64,000 bases of DNA from an uncultured Flavobacteriaceae bacterium (GCA_947497145.1 CANMFQ010000005.1:124001-188000); one strand, 5' to 3'; positions 34,920-45,291 are shown, counted from the first letter of the stretch. The notes: a model not told the origin generated them from the sequence alone. A program made the numbers and translations.

Positions 34920-35618
34920 TTAATCCCTATTGGCTACTTTCATCGCAAAATAGATTAAAGTTGCCAAGGCACCAATAGCGGCAACCAAATATGTTCTAGC
35001 TGCCCATTTCAAAGCATCTGCAGCGCCAGCATATTCTTCTTGACTCAACACATGTTTATTTGTTAACCAAGCCAAAGCACGGTTACTAGCATCATACTCT
35101 ACAGGAAGTGTTACAAAACTAAATAAGGTTCCTATACCGTATAAAGCTACGCCTATCCACGCAATGGTGCCACCGATAGCGGTGGTTTGCATCAACATTA
35201 AACCTCCAAAAATCACCCACATAGAAAATCGCGAAGTTACATTAAGAATAGGCACTAGTTTAGAACGCATACCCAACCATCGGTATGCGGTAGCGTGTTG
35301 CACTGCATGACCACACTCGTGGGCAGCAACAGCCGCGGCTGCGGTAGTTCGTTCTCCATATACCTTTTCACTTAGGTTTACCGTTTTATTTACTGGGTTG
35401 TAATGATCTGTGAGCATTCCGGGTGTAGAAATAACCTGTACATCACGAATACCATGATCAGCCAACATCTTCTCTGCAATTTCTGCCCCACTCATTCCGT
35501 TGCGCAAATACACTTTTGAGTATTTTTTAAATTTACTCTTTAATCGATTGCTCACCCACATACTCAATAGCCCAAAAAAACCTGCTATTACTATATATCC
35601 GATATCAAATCCAAACAT
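34920..35618 (-). CDS. Zinc-dependent membrane metallopeptidase (YugP-like)
   Basis: The 232-residue protein has an N-terminal membrane segment, the zinc-protease motif 'AAHECGHAVQHA' (HExxH) in the middle, and two or three more membrane segments. It matches the DUF2268/YugP group of neutral zinc metallopeptidases. The substrate is unknown. It is convergent with the Lrp-type gene across a terminator. Confidence 0.87.
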   Translation of the reverse strand: MFGFDIGYIVIAGFFGLLSMWVSNRLKSKFKKYSKVYLRNGMSGAEIAEKMLADHGIRDVQVISTPGMLTDHYNPVNKTVNLSEKVYGERTTAAAAVAAHECGHAVQHATAYRWLGMRSKLVPILNVTSRFSMWVIFGGLMLMQTTAIGGTIAWIGVALYGIGTLFSFVTLPVEYDASNRALAWLTNKHVLSQEEYAGAADALKWAARTYLVAAIGALATLIYFAMKVANRD

Positions 35619-35850
35619 AATTTTCTAATTTTAAAATTCACTAAATTCCTCATTTTAAACAACTTTGTTATCGTTATCTAAAAGACGATCATACATTCGA
35701 TTACAAAAACCCCGCCAAATACTATTTAGCAAAAAAACCAAATACGTATTGCTGACAAAATGTCTTCAACCCAATTATTGTACTACCCATTACAAGACTA
35801 TTGATAATAGACCATGCATCAACATACGGCAATACAGCTGCTTTCAATTA

Positions 35851-38800
35851 TTATCCAACAATATTTACAATTTTACCGGGTACCACAATGACCTTTTTAG
35901 GCGTACGCCCTTGTAATTGTTCTTTGGTTTTTTCATGTGCCATCACCGCCGCCTCAATGGCTTCTTTAGGTAAATCTGCAGGAAGTTCCATTTTAAAACG
36001 CATTTTACCATTAAAAGAAATGGGATATTCCTTACTACTTTCAACCAAATATTTTGGCTCAAAAGTAGGGAAGGCTACTGTAGCAATAGACTCTGAATGT
36101 CCTAATTTCTCCCAAAGTTCTTCTGCAATATGAGGCGCATATGGCGAAACCAAAATTGCTAAAGGTTCTAAAATATCCTTACTAGTACATTTTTGAGCAG
36201 TAAGCTCATTCACGCAAATCATAAAGGTAGAAACCGATGTATTAAAACTAAAGTTTGCAATATCTTCTTCTACTTTTTTAATCGTCTTATGCAGTGTTTT
36301 TAAATTTTCTGCGGATGGTACTGTATCGGTTACCTTGCTACCATTGTCATTAAAATACAATCGCCATAGTTTTTTCAGAAAGCCATGCACTCCTGTAATA
36401 CCAGCAGTATTCCAAGGTTTAGACTGTTCTAAAGGGCCTAAAAACATTTCATACAAACGAAGACTGTCTGCGCCATATTCTTTAACAATATCATCTGGGT
36501 TGACAACATTGTATTTAGATTTAGACATTTTTTCAACTTCACGACCAACAATATATTTCCCGTCTTCTAATATGAATTCGGCATCCTTAAATTCTGGTCT
36601 GGTCTTTTTAAATGTTTCAATATCTAGCTCATCCGAGGAATTTACCAAAGATACATCTACATGTAAAGGAGTTACTTTTAAACCTTTTATCAATCCTTTA
36701 GAAGTTAATTCTCCTGTATCTTCATTTCTATAAACAAAAGCACTAGTCCCCGTAATCATCCCCTGATTAATGAGCTTTTTGGCAAACTCATCTTTGGGCA
36801 CAAAGCCACGATCAAACATAAACTTCTGCCAAAAACGACTGTATAACAAATGCCCTGTGGCATGCTCACTGCCGCCAATATATAAATCTACATCTTGCCA
36901 ATAATTGATAGCTTCTTGAGAGAAAATCTCCGCTTCATTCTGTGGATCCATATAGCGGTTAAAATATTGAGAACTACCTGCCCAACCTGGCATGGTATTT
37001 AATTCTAAAGGAAAGGTACAGGTATGGTTAATCTCACTATTAGGCACAACCTCATTCTTCTCAGTACACCAAGCCCAAGTTGTTGCATTACCTAATGGCG
37101 GTTCACCTGTCTCTGTTGGCAGGTATTTTTCAACTTCTGGAAGTTTGATGGGTAAATGCTCTGGCGCTATCATTTGCGGCATTCCATCTACATAATACAC
37201 AGGAAAAGGCTCACCCCAATAGCGCTGTCTACTAAAAACAGCATCGCGAAGGCGGTAATTAATCTTCCCTTTTCCCTGACCTATTTTCTCTAATTCATAG
37301 ATAGCCGTTTTTAGCGCCTTCTTGTAAGGTAATCCGTTTAGAAAATCAGAATTAGTGATAATGGTTTTTTCTTTATCAGTAAAAGCCTCTTCTGAAATAT
37401 CTACCCCCTCAAAAATATTTGGAATAGGAATACCAAAATGCTTGGCAAAATCATAGTCGCGTTGATCACCACATGGCACAGACATTACCGCCCCAGTACC
37501 ATAGCCTGCCAACACATAATCACCTATCCAAATAGGAATGGGTTCTTTTGTAAAGGGATGTTCCGCATAAGCTCCAGTAAATACACCTGTAATGGTTTTT
37601 ACATCAGCCATTCTATCCCGTTCTGATCGTTTTGCTGTAGCTTCAATATATGACTCAACAGCCTTCTTTTGCTCAGGTGTCGTAATTTGAGTCACCAATT
37701 CATGCTCAGGCGCTAGCGTCATGAAACTAACACCAAAAATAGTGTCAGGTCGGGTAGTGAACACCGAAATCCCCCTAGCCCCCGAAGGGGGAACTACAAT
37801 TTTCTCTAAACTTTGTAGAATCTCTTTTAAAACTGCGTCTATATCTCCAATAACCTGCTCGTTTCTAAATCGCAAGACCTCATAGCCCAGCTCATTTAGT
37901 GCAGCTGTGCGAATGGTATCTTCTTCTTTTTGGGCATCATGAATACCTCCATCCACTTCTATGATCAGTTTTTTTGTAAGACATACAAAATCCACAATGT
38001 AGTTACCAATCACATGCTGTCTTCTAAACTTATATCCAATATTTTTAGATTTCAAGCTTTGCCATAAAATATCTTCTGCCTGCGTTGGATTATTTCGCAT
38101 TTCTTTAGCGCGCTCCAGCAATACGTGTGAATTATTTCCCCCAGTCAGATACCCTGGTCGAGTTCCTTCCCCTTTGGGGAAGGCTAGGATGGGGAATATT
38201 ACCTCTGCTCCCTGACTTCTGCCTATCCAATTGGTTTGTGAATCTTTTAGTGGCTGTGGCCAATCTATTTTTTCCAAGCCATCTAACAACCTTTGCGCAT
38301 AAGCGCTAATACGCATGCTCCATTGCGTCATCTTTTTACGTATGACGGCATGACCACCACGTTCAGAAACGCCGTTAACAATTTCGTCATTTGCCAGTAC
38401 AGTACCTAAAGCAGGACACCAATTCACCTCTGACTCTGCCAAATAGGTTAATCTATATTTTAAAAGTATCGTTTGTTGTTCCTTAGAAGAAAAAGCGTGC
38501 CACTCATCAGCAGAAAACGCAACAACATCATCATCACAAACGGCATTTACACTTGCATTTCCATCTGAAGAAAATTTGGCAATTAGCGTGTCAATGGCTT
38601 CCGCCTTATCTGTATCTTTATTGTACCAAGAGTTAAACAGTTGAATAAAAATCCACTGCGTCCACTTATAATATGAAGGGTCTGAAGTGCGAATTTCTCT
38701 ACTCCAATCAAAAGAAAATCCAATTTGATCTAACTGCCTTCTATAAGTTTCTATATTTTTTGCTGTGGTAATAGCAGGGTGTTGCCCTGTCTGTATGGCA

Positions 38801-39063
38801 TATTGCTCTGCTGGCAACCCAAAAGAATCATACCCTTGCGGATGTAACACATTAAAACCCTTGTGCCTTTTGTATCGCGCATAAATATCACTAGCTATAT
38901 ATCCCAAAGGATGCCCCACATGAAGTCCTGCTCCAGAGGGGTATGGAAACATATCTAATACATAAAATTTTTCTTTTTTAGAATTTTGGCTCGCCTTGAA
39001 GGTTTCGTTTTTAGCCCAATATTTTTGCCATTTGGCTTCAATTTCGTTGAAATTGTATTGCAT
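35851..39063 (-). CDS. leuS: Leucyl-tRNA synthetase with an in-frame DUF559 nuclease-like domain
   Basis: The 1070-residue class I synthetase has the HIGH-type motif '[10 protein letters not shown]', a KMSKS motif ('[11 protein letters not shown]') and the CP1 editing domain with '[10 protein letters not shown]'. It is about 140 residues longer than expected. The excess lies at about residues 293-431, between '[11 protein letters not shown]' and 'ISVFTTRPD'. It reads as a complete DUF559 domain ('[19 protein letters not shown]', '[18 protein letters not shown]', '[11 protein letters not shown]', '[11 protein letters not shown]'). There is no frameshift or stop and no intein splicing motif. 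The start at 39063 is chosen over 39168 because '[16 protein letters not shown]' is the normal LeuRS N-terminus and a -7 box lies between the two. Confidence 0.95.
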   Translation of the reverse strand: MQYNFNEIEAKWQKYWAKNETFKASQNSKKEKFYVLDMFPYPSGAGLHVGHPLGYIASDIYARYKRHKGFNVLHPQGYDSFGLPAEQYAIQTGQHPAITTAKNIETYRRQLDQIGFSFDWSREIRTSDPSYYKWTQWIFIQLFNSWYNKDTDKAEAIDTLIAKFSSDGNASVNAVCDDDVVAFSADEWHAFSSKEQQTILLKYRLTYLAESEVNWCPALGTVLANDEIVNGVSERGGHAVIRKKMTQWSMRISAYAQRLLDGLEKIDWPQPLKDSQTNWIGRSQGAEVIFPILAFPKGEGTRPGYLTGGNNSHVLLERAKEMRNNPTQAEDILWQSLKSKNIGYKFRRQHVIGNYIVDFVCLTKKLIIEVDGGIHDAQKEEDTIRTAALNELGYEVLRFRNEQVIGDIDAVLKEILQSLEKIVVPPSGARGISVFTTRPDTIFGVSFMTLAPEHELVTQITTPEQKKAVESYIEATAKRSERDRMADVKTITGVFTGAYAEHPFTKEPIPIWIGDYVLAGYGTGAVMSVPCGDQRDYDFAKHFGIPIPNIFEGVDISEEAFTDKEKTIITNSDFLNGLPYKKALKTAIYELEKIGQGKGKINYRLRDAVFSRQRYWGEPFPVYYVDGMPQMIAPEHLPIKLPEVEKYLPTETGEPPLGNATTWAWCTEKNEVVPNSEINHTCTFPLELNTMPGWAGSSQYFNRYMDPQNEAEIFSQEAINYWQDVDLYIGGSEHATGHLLYSRFWQKFMFDRGFVPKDEFAKKLINQGMITGTSAFVYRNEDTGELTSKGLIKGLKVTPLHVDVSLVNSSDELDIETFKKTRPEFKDAEFILEDGKYIVGREVEKMSKSKYNVVNPDDIVKEYGADSLRLYEMFLGPLEQSKPWNTAGITGVHGFLKKLWRLYFNDNGSKVTDTVPSAENLKTLHKTIKKVEEDIANFSFNTSVSTFMICVNELTAQKCTSKDILEPLAILVSPYAPHIAEELWEKLGHSESIATVAFPTFEPKYLVESSKEYPISFNGKMRFKMELPADLPKEAIEAAVMAHEKTKEQLQGRTPKKVIVVPGKIVNIVG
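37769..38196 (-). mobile_element. Small DUF559-coding element with translated terminal inverted repeats, inserted in leuS
   Basis: One end reads ATCCCCCTAGCCCCCGAAG then GGGGGAACTA on the plus strand. The other end, read on the minus strand, is ATTCCCCATCCTAGCC, TTCCCC, AAAGGGGAAGGAACT. The ends are imperfect inverted repeats of each other, and each can fold into its own C-run/G-run hairpin. AAT is present on both sides (37768-37770 and 38195-38197). The element is an open frame throughout and codes for one DUF559 domain. No transposase is present. Exact borders cannot be fixed without an empty-site relative. Confidence 0.72.
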
Positions 39064-39089
39064 GGTGTATCTTTCTTTGCTATATGCCA

Positions 39090-39097
39090 CAAAAATA
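39090..39097 (-). promoter_or_regulatory. -7 box of leuS
   Basis: On the minus strand TATTTTTG matches TAnnTTTG 26 bases before the ATG at 39063. It lies downstream of the longer open-frame start, so that start would not be transcribed from here. Confidence 0.55.
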
Positions 39098-39155
39098 AGT
39101 TTAATATCATAAAGGCGAAAAGATATTATTATATTGAGACACCAAAAGAAAGAAT

Positions 39156-41039
39156 TTGTCAACTTCAAGTATTAACACGATAGCGATACTATCATTATTG
39201 AGCTTACTATGTCAACATACATACGCACAGCTTGGTTTTTGTAATGGAAACTCAGGAGACCCCATATTTGTTGAGGATTTTGGCACTGGCACTACCAATG
39301 GCCCCGCCTTAGCTTCGGGCACTACCACCTATAATTATACTTCATTTTCGCCTTCTGATGGCAACTACACAATTGCTAGTACCAGCAACTATTTTGATTG
39401 GCATGTAGTGAACGATCACACGCCTAATGATACTAATGGTAAAATGTTTATTGTTAACGCAAGTTTTACGGCTGGCGAATTTTACCGAAAAACAATTACA
39501 GGGCTTTGTGAAAACACTTCTTATGAGTTTTCATCTTGGCTTATCAATTTACTACCTCGTTCTGGCTGTGGTGGTGCAGGCATCCCTATTAATGTAACTT
39601 TTCAAATATGGGACAGTACCAACACAAATATGTTAGCATCTGGAAGCACCGGAAACATCCAAGGAGAAGCAACCCCGTCATGGAATAACTACGGACTAGT
39701 ATTTCAAACCCTAGCTACACAAACATCGGTTATTTTAAAAATGATCAATAATAGTGAGGGAGGCTGCGGAAATGATTTAGCTATTGATGATATTGCATTT
39801 AAATCATGTGGCGATTTTATTACTTTAACCGATGACACGGGAGAAAACATCATTGCGCAGTGTGAAGAAGATGGCGTAATTGTAAGCACCACCATAACGG
39901 CCACACCAGATTTTTCAATTTATACAACTCATGCCTACCAATGGCAAGTAAGCGCAGACGCTATAAACTGGACAGATATTTCTGGTGAAACCACCAATAT
40001 GTACACCACACCTACCTTATCGGAGTCTCGTTTCTTTAGAGTAAAAGTAGCCGAAGACCCCCTTAATGTATCAAATGATTTATGCAATGTCGTCTCTGAA
40101 GTTTTCAACGCCATACTAGTACCCATTCCCGACCCTCCCGTAAGTAATGGTGATTTGGCAGTTTGCGCCAATTCGCTGCTTCCACTTACTGTTTCTGTAC
40201 CGCCTAATCACAAGGTAAATTGGTATGATGCGCCCACAGGCGGCAACTTACTTATGGAGAATAGCACCTCTTTTACACCATCAGCCTCAGGAACTTTTTA
40301 TGCAGCTGCTAGCTCAACGCTTGTAGATTGTTTCTCAAGAACACGCACTCCTTTAGGATATACGATCTATTCACTACCGGTAGAAGCTGATGAAAACCGG
40401 ACTTTATGTGAAAATGTTCCTATTATGCTGACCACAGAAGAAACCTACACTTCCTATCGTTGGAATACTGGTGAAACCACAAAAAGCATTACGGTAGGTG
40501 AGCCAGGAATGTACACGGTTACAGTAACCAATGAAAATAACTGCTCAGCAACAAAAACAATTACCGTTGAACAAATTGACCAACCTGTTATCGAAACCAT
40601 TGTCTCTGTAAATGAAGACATTGTAGTAACTGCCGAAAACAGCGATACCAATGCCTATGAATATGCCTTAAATGATGGAGCATTTCAAGATAGCCCAGTT
40701 TTTGAATTGGTAGAAGGAGGCATACATCAAATTCATGTACGTGGCAAAAATGATTGTCCAGTTGTTAGTGAAGAGTTTCACCATTTTGTGATACCAAAAT
40801 TCTTTACCCCCAACGGAGATACTATTAATGACCGCTATATTTTACAAGGATTAGAATTCTTCAATCAAGTGGAGGTTCAGATTTACAATCGCTATGGCAA
40901 ATTACTAATGCAATCAAAAAATCTATCCTTTAGTTGGGATGGCACATACAATGGAAAAATACTTCCCTCATCAGACTACTGGTACTATGTAAAAGCCGAC
41001 AGCCTCCAATTTACAGGGCATTTTACGTTGAAACGGTAG
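39156..41039 (+). CDS. Secreted protein with T9SS type B (gliding motility-associated) C-terminal domain
   Basis: The 627-residue protein starts at TTG (no in-frame ATG near the signal peptide, which ends 'CQHTYAQ'). A jelly-roll-like N-terminal domain (about 30-215) binds or mimics carbohydrate modules. Ig-like and PKD-like stretches follow, each with Cys pairs and '[25 protein letters not shown]'. The C-terminal CHU_C domain ('[18 protein letters not shown]', '[13 protein letters not shown]', '[19 protein letters not shown]') marks type B secretion cargo such as SprB-like adhesins. It is divergent from leuS, with promoters in the 92-base gap. Confidence 0.88.
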   Translation: MSTSSINTIAILSLLSLLCQHTYAQLGFCNGNSGDPIFVEDFGTGTTNGPALASGTTTYNYTSFSPSDGNYTIASTSNYFDWHVVNDHTPNDTNGKMFIVNASFTAGEFYRKTITGLCENTSYEFSSWLINLLPRSGCGGAGIPINVTFQIWDSTNTNMLASGSTGNIQGEATPSWNNYGLVFQTLATQTSVILKMINNSEGGCGNDLAIDDIAFKSCGDFITLTDDTGENIIAQCEEDGVIVSTTITATPDFSIYTTHAYQWQVSADAINWTDISGETTNMYTTPTLSESRFFRVKVAEDPLNVSNDLCNVVSEVFNAILVPIPDPPVSNGDLAVCANSLLPLTVSVPPNHKVNWYDAPTGGNLLMENSTSFTPSASGTFYAAASSTLVDCFSRTRTPLGYTIYSLPVEADENRTLCENVPIMLTTEETYTSYRWNTGETTKSITVGEPGMYTVTVTNENNCSATKTITVEQIDQPVIETIVSVNEDIVVTAENSDTNAYEYALNDGAFQDSPVFELVEGGIHQIHVRGKNDCPVVSEEFHHFVIPKFFTPNGDTINDRYILQGLEFFNQVEVQIYNRYGKLLMQSKNLSFSWDGTYNGKILPSSDYWYYVKADSLQFTGHFTLKR

Positions 41040-41173
41040 TTAAACAAACATTATGCATTACTAGATAAGATGTAAAAACAACGAAATTTAAAGACCCAAA
41101 AACGCCAAGAACCTAAAAGAGCTTCGTAAAATTATAATTCTCGTTAATTGCAGTACAAACAACGTTATTACAT

Positions 41174-42025
41174 CTACACCAACGAACCACTATACAACAC
41201 CCAAGCCATCGATAAAATTGCAGAAAGGTTAATAGCATAACCAAAAAGCTTCATTTGAGAAAGCGTATAAGGTTGCTCTTTAAAAAAGATAAAAACATCT
41301 AATACTAGCCATAGGGCAAATGTTCCTAAAAAAGAAGCTAAAACGGCATCATGAAACCAATACCAAACTAAAAACGACTCTAAAAGCAACAGCAATAACA
41401 TCAATAGCTTTGACTTTTTACGCTTTAGTAGGGTAGCTGTGGTTCTTTTCTTCGCCACCAAATCAGGCTCAATATCCATAATTTCTCCTGCAATATGGGC
41501 TTGAAAAGCAAACAAAGATAAATAGGTAAGGGTTTGCCATGAAAGCGACTCTAACCCGTTTAACTCAGTAGCAAAAAAGGCGGTCATTACATAACCCACC
41601 TGTATTAAAATCTCAAAAGGCGGTCTTTCTTTAATGCGAAAAGGCTTGAAATTATACAGCACGTTTACGCCTATCATAAATACCAAAAGTAACAACATTC
41701 TAAGACCAGAGAGATAGGTGAAAATCACCATAAACGGAAGTATAACAATGGTGATTTTTTTCAGTAACCCGTCTAAATATTCGCGGGAAGCTTTAGCGCC
41801 AAATAAAAAATTTCCTTTTCTTTTGTTCACCGCATCCGCCTCTTCATCATTGTAATCATTTAAGCCATAGACTAGATAATTTAGAGGAAAACTAACAAAA
41901 AGCAAGCCCAACCAAAACGGGAAACTCTTCCAAAAACCCTCTTGATTTCCAAAAGGCACTAAATAAATCCAGATGGTAGGAAACCACAAGCCAGGACGAG
42001 AAATTTTTAAATCAAGCAGATTCAT
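41174..42025 (-). CDS. UbiA-family prenyltransferase
   Basis: The 283-residue protein has about eight membrane segments and the two Asp-rich motifs of UbiA enzymes: 'NDYNDEEADAVNKRKGN' and 'EIMDIEPDLVAKKRTT'. These bind prenyl diphosphate through magnesium. The aromatic acceptor is unknown; menaquinone or carotenoid/lycopene elongase-like roles are possible. It stands alone. A TACTTTTG box (42056-42063, minus strand) lies about 30 bases before the start. Confidence 0.87.
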   Translation of the reverse strand: MNLLDLKISRPGLWFPTIWIYLVPFGNQEGFWKSFPFWLGLLFVSFPLNYLVYGLNDYNDEEADAVNKRKGNFLFGAKASREYLDGLLKKITIVILPFMVIFTYLSGLRMLLLLVFMIGVNVLYNFKPFRIKERPPFEILIQVGYVMTAFFATELNGLESLSWQTLTYLSLFAFQAHIAGEIMDIEPDLVAKKRTTATLLKRKKSKLLMLLLLLLESFLVWYWFHDAVLASFLGTFALWLVLDVFIFFKEQPYTLSQMKLFGYAINLSAILSMAWVLYSGSLV

Positions 42026-42279
42026 CGATTATATTGCTTTAGAGCTGTAAAGAAACAAAAGTAATTAAAGCTAAACTACAATATTTGATATCGCTATTGC
42101 GCCATACACTACTGACAAATAGTCCCTCAAAAAGCCTTTTTTAGCCATCTTACGGTATACCTCATTATAATAGTAATGACATTAAATACGTTATATTTTG
42201 AGTTAAAAGTATATCTTCTATTCTTTGAATTAAATTTTATTCAATTTACTTTGCTAACTTTATCGCTTCATTATTTATT

Positions 42280-43158
42280 ATGGGTAAATCTTTTGAACAA
42301 TATCAAAAACGCAAGCTTATATCAAGCTACTTCTCTGTAGTCTTGAGCATCGCTCTTGTCTTGTTTTTACTGGGTGTTTTGGGGCTATTGGTAGTAAACA
42401 CAAAAAAGATGGCCGACCACTTTAAAGAAAAAATCACCATTTCGGTATTCTTAAAAGAAAGTGCCAAAGAGGTAGAAATAGACCAATTGCAAAAAAGTTT
42501 GGCAATGGCAGACTACACCAAAAGCGCCACTTTTGTATCTAAAGATGAAGCTGCCGAAAAGCACAGTGAAGAGATTGGTGAAAATTTCATGGATTTTTTA
42601 GGGTACAATCCTTTAAAAAATTCTATTGATGTAAACTTAAACGCCAATTTTGTATCGCCAGAACAAATTACAGAAATAGCAACAGAAATAGCCGCTAAAA
42701 GCTATGTAGATGATGTGAGCTATGACAAACCTTTGGTTGACTTACTCAATGACAAGGTGAAGAAAATTAGCTTTTGGATTCTCGTAGCCAGTGCCATCTT
42801 TACCTTTATAGCAGTTTTATTAATTAACAGCTCTATTCGCCTTTCTATCTATTCAAAGCGATTCATTATAAAAACAATGCAAATGGTAGGCGCCACAAAA
42901 TCTTTTATACGAAGACCTTTTATATGGACGAATATTAAATTAGGAATATTAGGGGCTGCCTTGGCACTTTTAGCTTTAGGGGGTTTTCTCTATTACATAA
43001 ACAACAATTTCCCTGAATTGAATATTTTCAATGACCCTACCATTTTAATCCTCCTTTTTGTAGGTGTTTTTGTGCTAGGCTTATTAATTTCGTTAATCAG
43101 CACGTTTTTTGCAACACAACGTTTCTTAAATTTAAGAACAGATGAATTATATTATTAA
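42280..43158 (+). CDS. ftsX: Cell division protein FtsX
   Basis: The 292-residue inner membrane protein has one N-terminal membrane segment, an extracytoplasmic domain (about 45-165, 'KITISVFLKESAKEVEIDQLQ') and a C-terminal FtsX domain with three segments ('RFIIKTMQMVGATKSFIRRPF'). With the ATPase FtsE it controls peptidoglycan hydrolases at the septum. FtsE is not encoded next to it. It begins the group ftsX-DUF3098-uppP. Confidence 0.92.
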   Translation: MGKSFEQYQKRKLISSYFSVVLSIALVLFLLGVLGLLVVNTKKMADHFKEKITISVFLKESAKEVEIDQLQKSLAMADYTKSATFVSKDEAAEKHSEEIGENFMDFLGYNPLKNSIDVNLNANFVSPEQITEIATEIAAKSYVDDVSYDKPLVDLLNDKVKKISFWILVASAIFTFIAVLLINSSIRLSIYSKRFIIKTMQMVGATKSFIRRPFIWTNIKLGILGAALALLALGGFLYYINNNFPELNIFNDPTILILLFVGVFVLGLLISLISTFFATQRFLNLRTDELYY

Positions 43159-43163
43159 CTTTG
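43156..43163 (+). promoter_or_regulatory. -7 box overlapping the ftsX stop codon
   Basis: TAACTTTG matches TAnnTTTG only 4 bases before the ATG at 43168; its TAA is the ftsX stop codon. Transcription from it would be leaderless for the DUF3098 gene. Confidence 0.4.
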
Positions 43164-43167
43164 TCGT

Positions 43168-43431
43168 ATGAGTAAAAAGAGGCAATACAAAGAGGATCAG
43201 TCCAATCAAGAATTCATTTTTCAAAAGAAGAACTATTTGTTCATGTTCATCGGTTTAGCATGTATCGCTTTAGGATTTATTTTAATGAGCGGTGGTGGTA
43301 GCGATGATCCAAATGTTTTTAGTGATGAGATTTACAATTTCAGACGCATTCGCTTAGCACCAACTTTAGTCCTTATTGGTCTAGGTATTGAGGTGTATGC
43401 TATTTTGTTGAATCCTCATAAGAAAAAATAA
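43168..43431 (+). CDS. DUF3098 membrane protein
   Basis: The 87-residue protein has a charged N-terminus and two membrane segments with 'ACIALGFILMSGGGSDDPNVFSDEIYNFRRI' between them, the DUF3098 signature. The family is Bacteroidota-specific and almost always sits between ftsX and uppP, so a link to cell envelope assembly is likely but unproven. Confidence 0.87.
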   Translation: MSKKRQYKEDQSNQEFIFQKKNYLFMFIGLACIALGFILMSGGGSDDPNVFSDEIYNFRRIRLAPTLVLIGLGIEVYAILLNPHKKK

Positions 43432-43434
43432 TCA

Positions 43435-44229
43435 TTGGAGACTTTAGACGCTATCATTTTAGGTATTATTCAAGGTTTAACAGAATTTTTACCCGTATCA
43501 TCTAGTGGGCATTTAGAAATTGGCAAAGCCATTTTAGGAGACAATTCTGTGCCCGAAGAAAGCCTACTATTTACAGTAGTACTCCATTTTGCTACCGCAT
43601 TAAGTACCATTGTTGTTTTTAGAAAAGATATTTGGGATATTTTAAAAGGCCTTTTAAGCTTTACATGGAACGAAGAAACTCAATTCTCTGTAAAAATTAT
43701 TATTTCAATGTTACCCGCAGTTATTGTAGGTTTATTTTTTGAAGAACAACTGGAAGCCTTTTTTGGCGGTAACCTTCGTTTTGTAGGTTTTATGCTTTTA
43801 ATAACAGCCGTACTCTTATACTTTGCTGATAAGGCCAAAGACACAGGCAAAAAAGTAAGTTTCAAAAACGCATTTATTGTCGGCGTTTCTCAGGCCATTG
43901 CCATGCTTCCTGGTATTTCACGTAGTGGCGCAACTATTTCGACATCAGTATTATTAGGGGTAGACAAAACCAAAGCAGCGCGGTTTTCTTTTTTAATGGT
44001 AATTCCTTTAATTTTCGGAAAAATAGCCAAAGACCTCTTGAGCGGTGACCTTAATTTTAATGGCGAAAATAACTTCGCTATGGGTGCTGGTTTTATTGCT
44101 GCTTTTGTGGCAGGTCTTGCGGCATGTACTTGGATGATTCAAATTGTCAAAAAGAGTAAGCTATCTTATTTTGCTATCTACTGCCTTATTGTTGGCCTTA
44201 TTGCCATTGGATATGGTTTTATGGCATAA
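43435..44229 (+). CDS. uppP: Undecaprenyl-diphosphatase
   Basis: The 264-residue membrane enzyme recycles undecaprenyl pyrophosphate to the monophosphate carrier. It has the BacA/UppP motifs 'IIQGLTEFLPVSSSGHLEI' and 'AMLPGISRSGATIS' and about eight membrane segments. It starts at TTG 43435, four bases after the DUF3098 stop codon. Bacitracin resistance follows from overproduction in other bacteria. Confidence 0.95.
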   Translation: METLDAIILGIIQGLTEFLPVSSSGHLEIGKAILGDNSVPEESLLFTVVLHFATALSTIVVFRKDIWDILKGLLSFTWNEETQFSVKIIISMLPAVIVGLFFEEQLEAFFGGNLRFVGFMLLITAVLLYFADKAKDTGKKVSFKNAFIVGVSQAIAMLPGISRSGATISTSVLLGVDKTKAARFSFLMVIPLIFGKIAKDLLSGDLNFNGENNFAMGAGFIAAFVAGLAACTWMIQIVKKSKLSYFAIYCLIVGLIAIGYGFMA

Positions 44230-44272
44230 ATACAATACCTTTAAGTGACATTTTGTTTTAACAACTAAGGGC

Positions 44273-44578
44273 ATGACAGCAGAAGAAAAATTATTTCGTT
44301 CAATTGGCAACAACATAGCAGATGCCGGACCTAGCCAAATGTTTGGCAAGCCTTGCTTTAAGATTAACGGCAAAGCATTTTCTTGCTTTTATGAAAACGA
44401 AATGGTATTTAAGTTAGCAGCTGATATTCGTGACGAAGCCCTAAGTTTAGATGGTTCACAAAATTTTGACCCCTCAAAAAAGAATAGACCTATGAAAGAA
44501 TGGATTCAAGTACCCTTCCATTACGCTGCTTTATGGGAAAAATTTGCCCTCTCAGCGGCTTCATACGTAAACACTTAA
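44273..44578 (+). CDS. TfoX N-terminal-like small protein
   Basis: The 101-residue protein has 'SQMFGKPCFKINGKAFSCFYENEMVFKL', which resembles the TfoX/Sxy N-terminal domain. The C-terminal half of TfoX is absent, so a role in competence should not be assumed. It lies between uppP and truB on the same strand, 14 bases before truB. Confidence 0.65.
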   Translation: MTAEEKLFRSIGNNIADAGPSQMFGKPCFKINGKAFSCFYENEMVFKLAADIRDEALSLDGSQNFDPSKKNRPMKEWIQVPFHYAALWEKFALSAASYVNT

Positions 44579-44592
44579 TAGCATTTATACAT

Positions 44593-45291
44593 TTGAAAAC
44601 CAAAGAAGATTTTTTAAACGGCCAGCTACTGTTAATAGACAAACCCATGGGGTGGTCTTCTTTTCAGGCAGTCAATAAACTAAAATGGGCTATTCGTAAG
44701 AAATTTAATTTAAAGAAAATAAAAATTGGTCACGCAGGCACCTTAGATCCGCTAGCCACAGGGCTATTGCTTATATGTACTGGCAAATTCACCAAAACAA
44801 TTAATGCGTTACAAGGTCAAATCAAAGAGTATACAGGCACCATTACAGTAGGTAGCACAACACCCTCGTACGACTTAGAAACGGAGGTTGACAAAACATA
44901 CCCAACAGCCCACATTACAACCACCCTTATACATAACACTACAGCGCAATTCATTGGAGACATTCAACAAGTTCCACCAATATTTTCGGCTTTAAAAAAA
45001 GATGGCAAACGCCTTTATGAGTACGCTCGCGAAGGTGCTGCTGTTGAAATAAAAAAGCGAAATGTAGTTATATCAGCATTTGAAATTACGGAAGTAAATC
45101 TTCCTGAAATCAACTTTAGAGTAGTGTGTAGCAAAGGTACCTACATACGATCTTTGGCAAACGATTTTGGAAAAGCACTACAGTCTGGGGCACATTTATC
45201 AGCACTAAGAAGAACCAAAATAGGTGATTACAACGTAGATAATGCAATTGATCCGTTGGTTTTTGAAAAAACGTTACTAGAAGAAGCGTAA
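44593..45291 (+). CDS. truB: tRNA pseudouridine(55) synthase
   Basis: The 232-residue enzyme makes pseudouridine 55 in the T-loop. It has 'LLIDKPMGWSSFQAVNKL', the catalytic-Asp motif 'GHAGTLDPLATGLLLICTGK' and 'CSKGTYIRSLANDFG'. The start is the TTG at 44593 ('MKTKEDFLNGQ'); a longer frame would overlap the TfoX-like gene by 79 bases and add no conserved sequence. Confidence 0.94.
   Translation: MKTKEDFLNGQLLLIDKPMGWSSFQAVNKLKWAIRKKFNLKKIKIGHAGTLDPLATGLLLICTGKFTKTINALQGQIKEYTGTITVGSTTPSYDLETEVDKTYPTAHITTTLIHNTTAQFIGDIQQVPPIFSALKKDGKRLYEYAREGAAVEIKKRNVVISAFEITEVNLPEINFRVVCSKGTYIRSLANDFGKALQSGAHLSALRRTKIGDYNVDNAIDPLVFEKTLLEEA

Noticed and set aside
37769-38196. Intein in leuS
   Set aside because: No N-terminal Cys/Ser block A, no His-Asn C-terminal end and no LAGLIDADG or HNH motif; the sequence is DUF559.
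39064-39168. N-terminal extension of leuS by 35 residues
   Set aside because: The family N-terminus begins at 39063 and a -7 box lies within the extension.
44273-44578. Competence regulator TfoX
   Set aside because: Only a TfoX N-terminal-like domain is present, and no competence genes are nearby, so the functional name is not justified.
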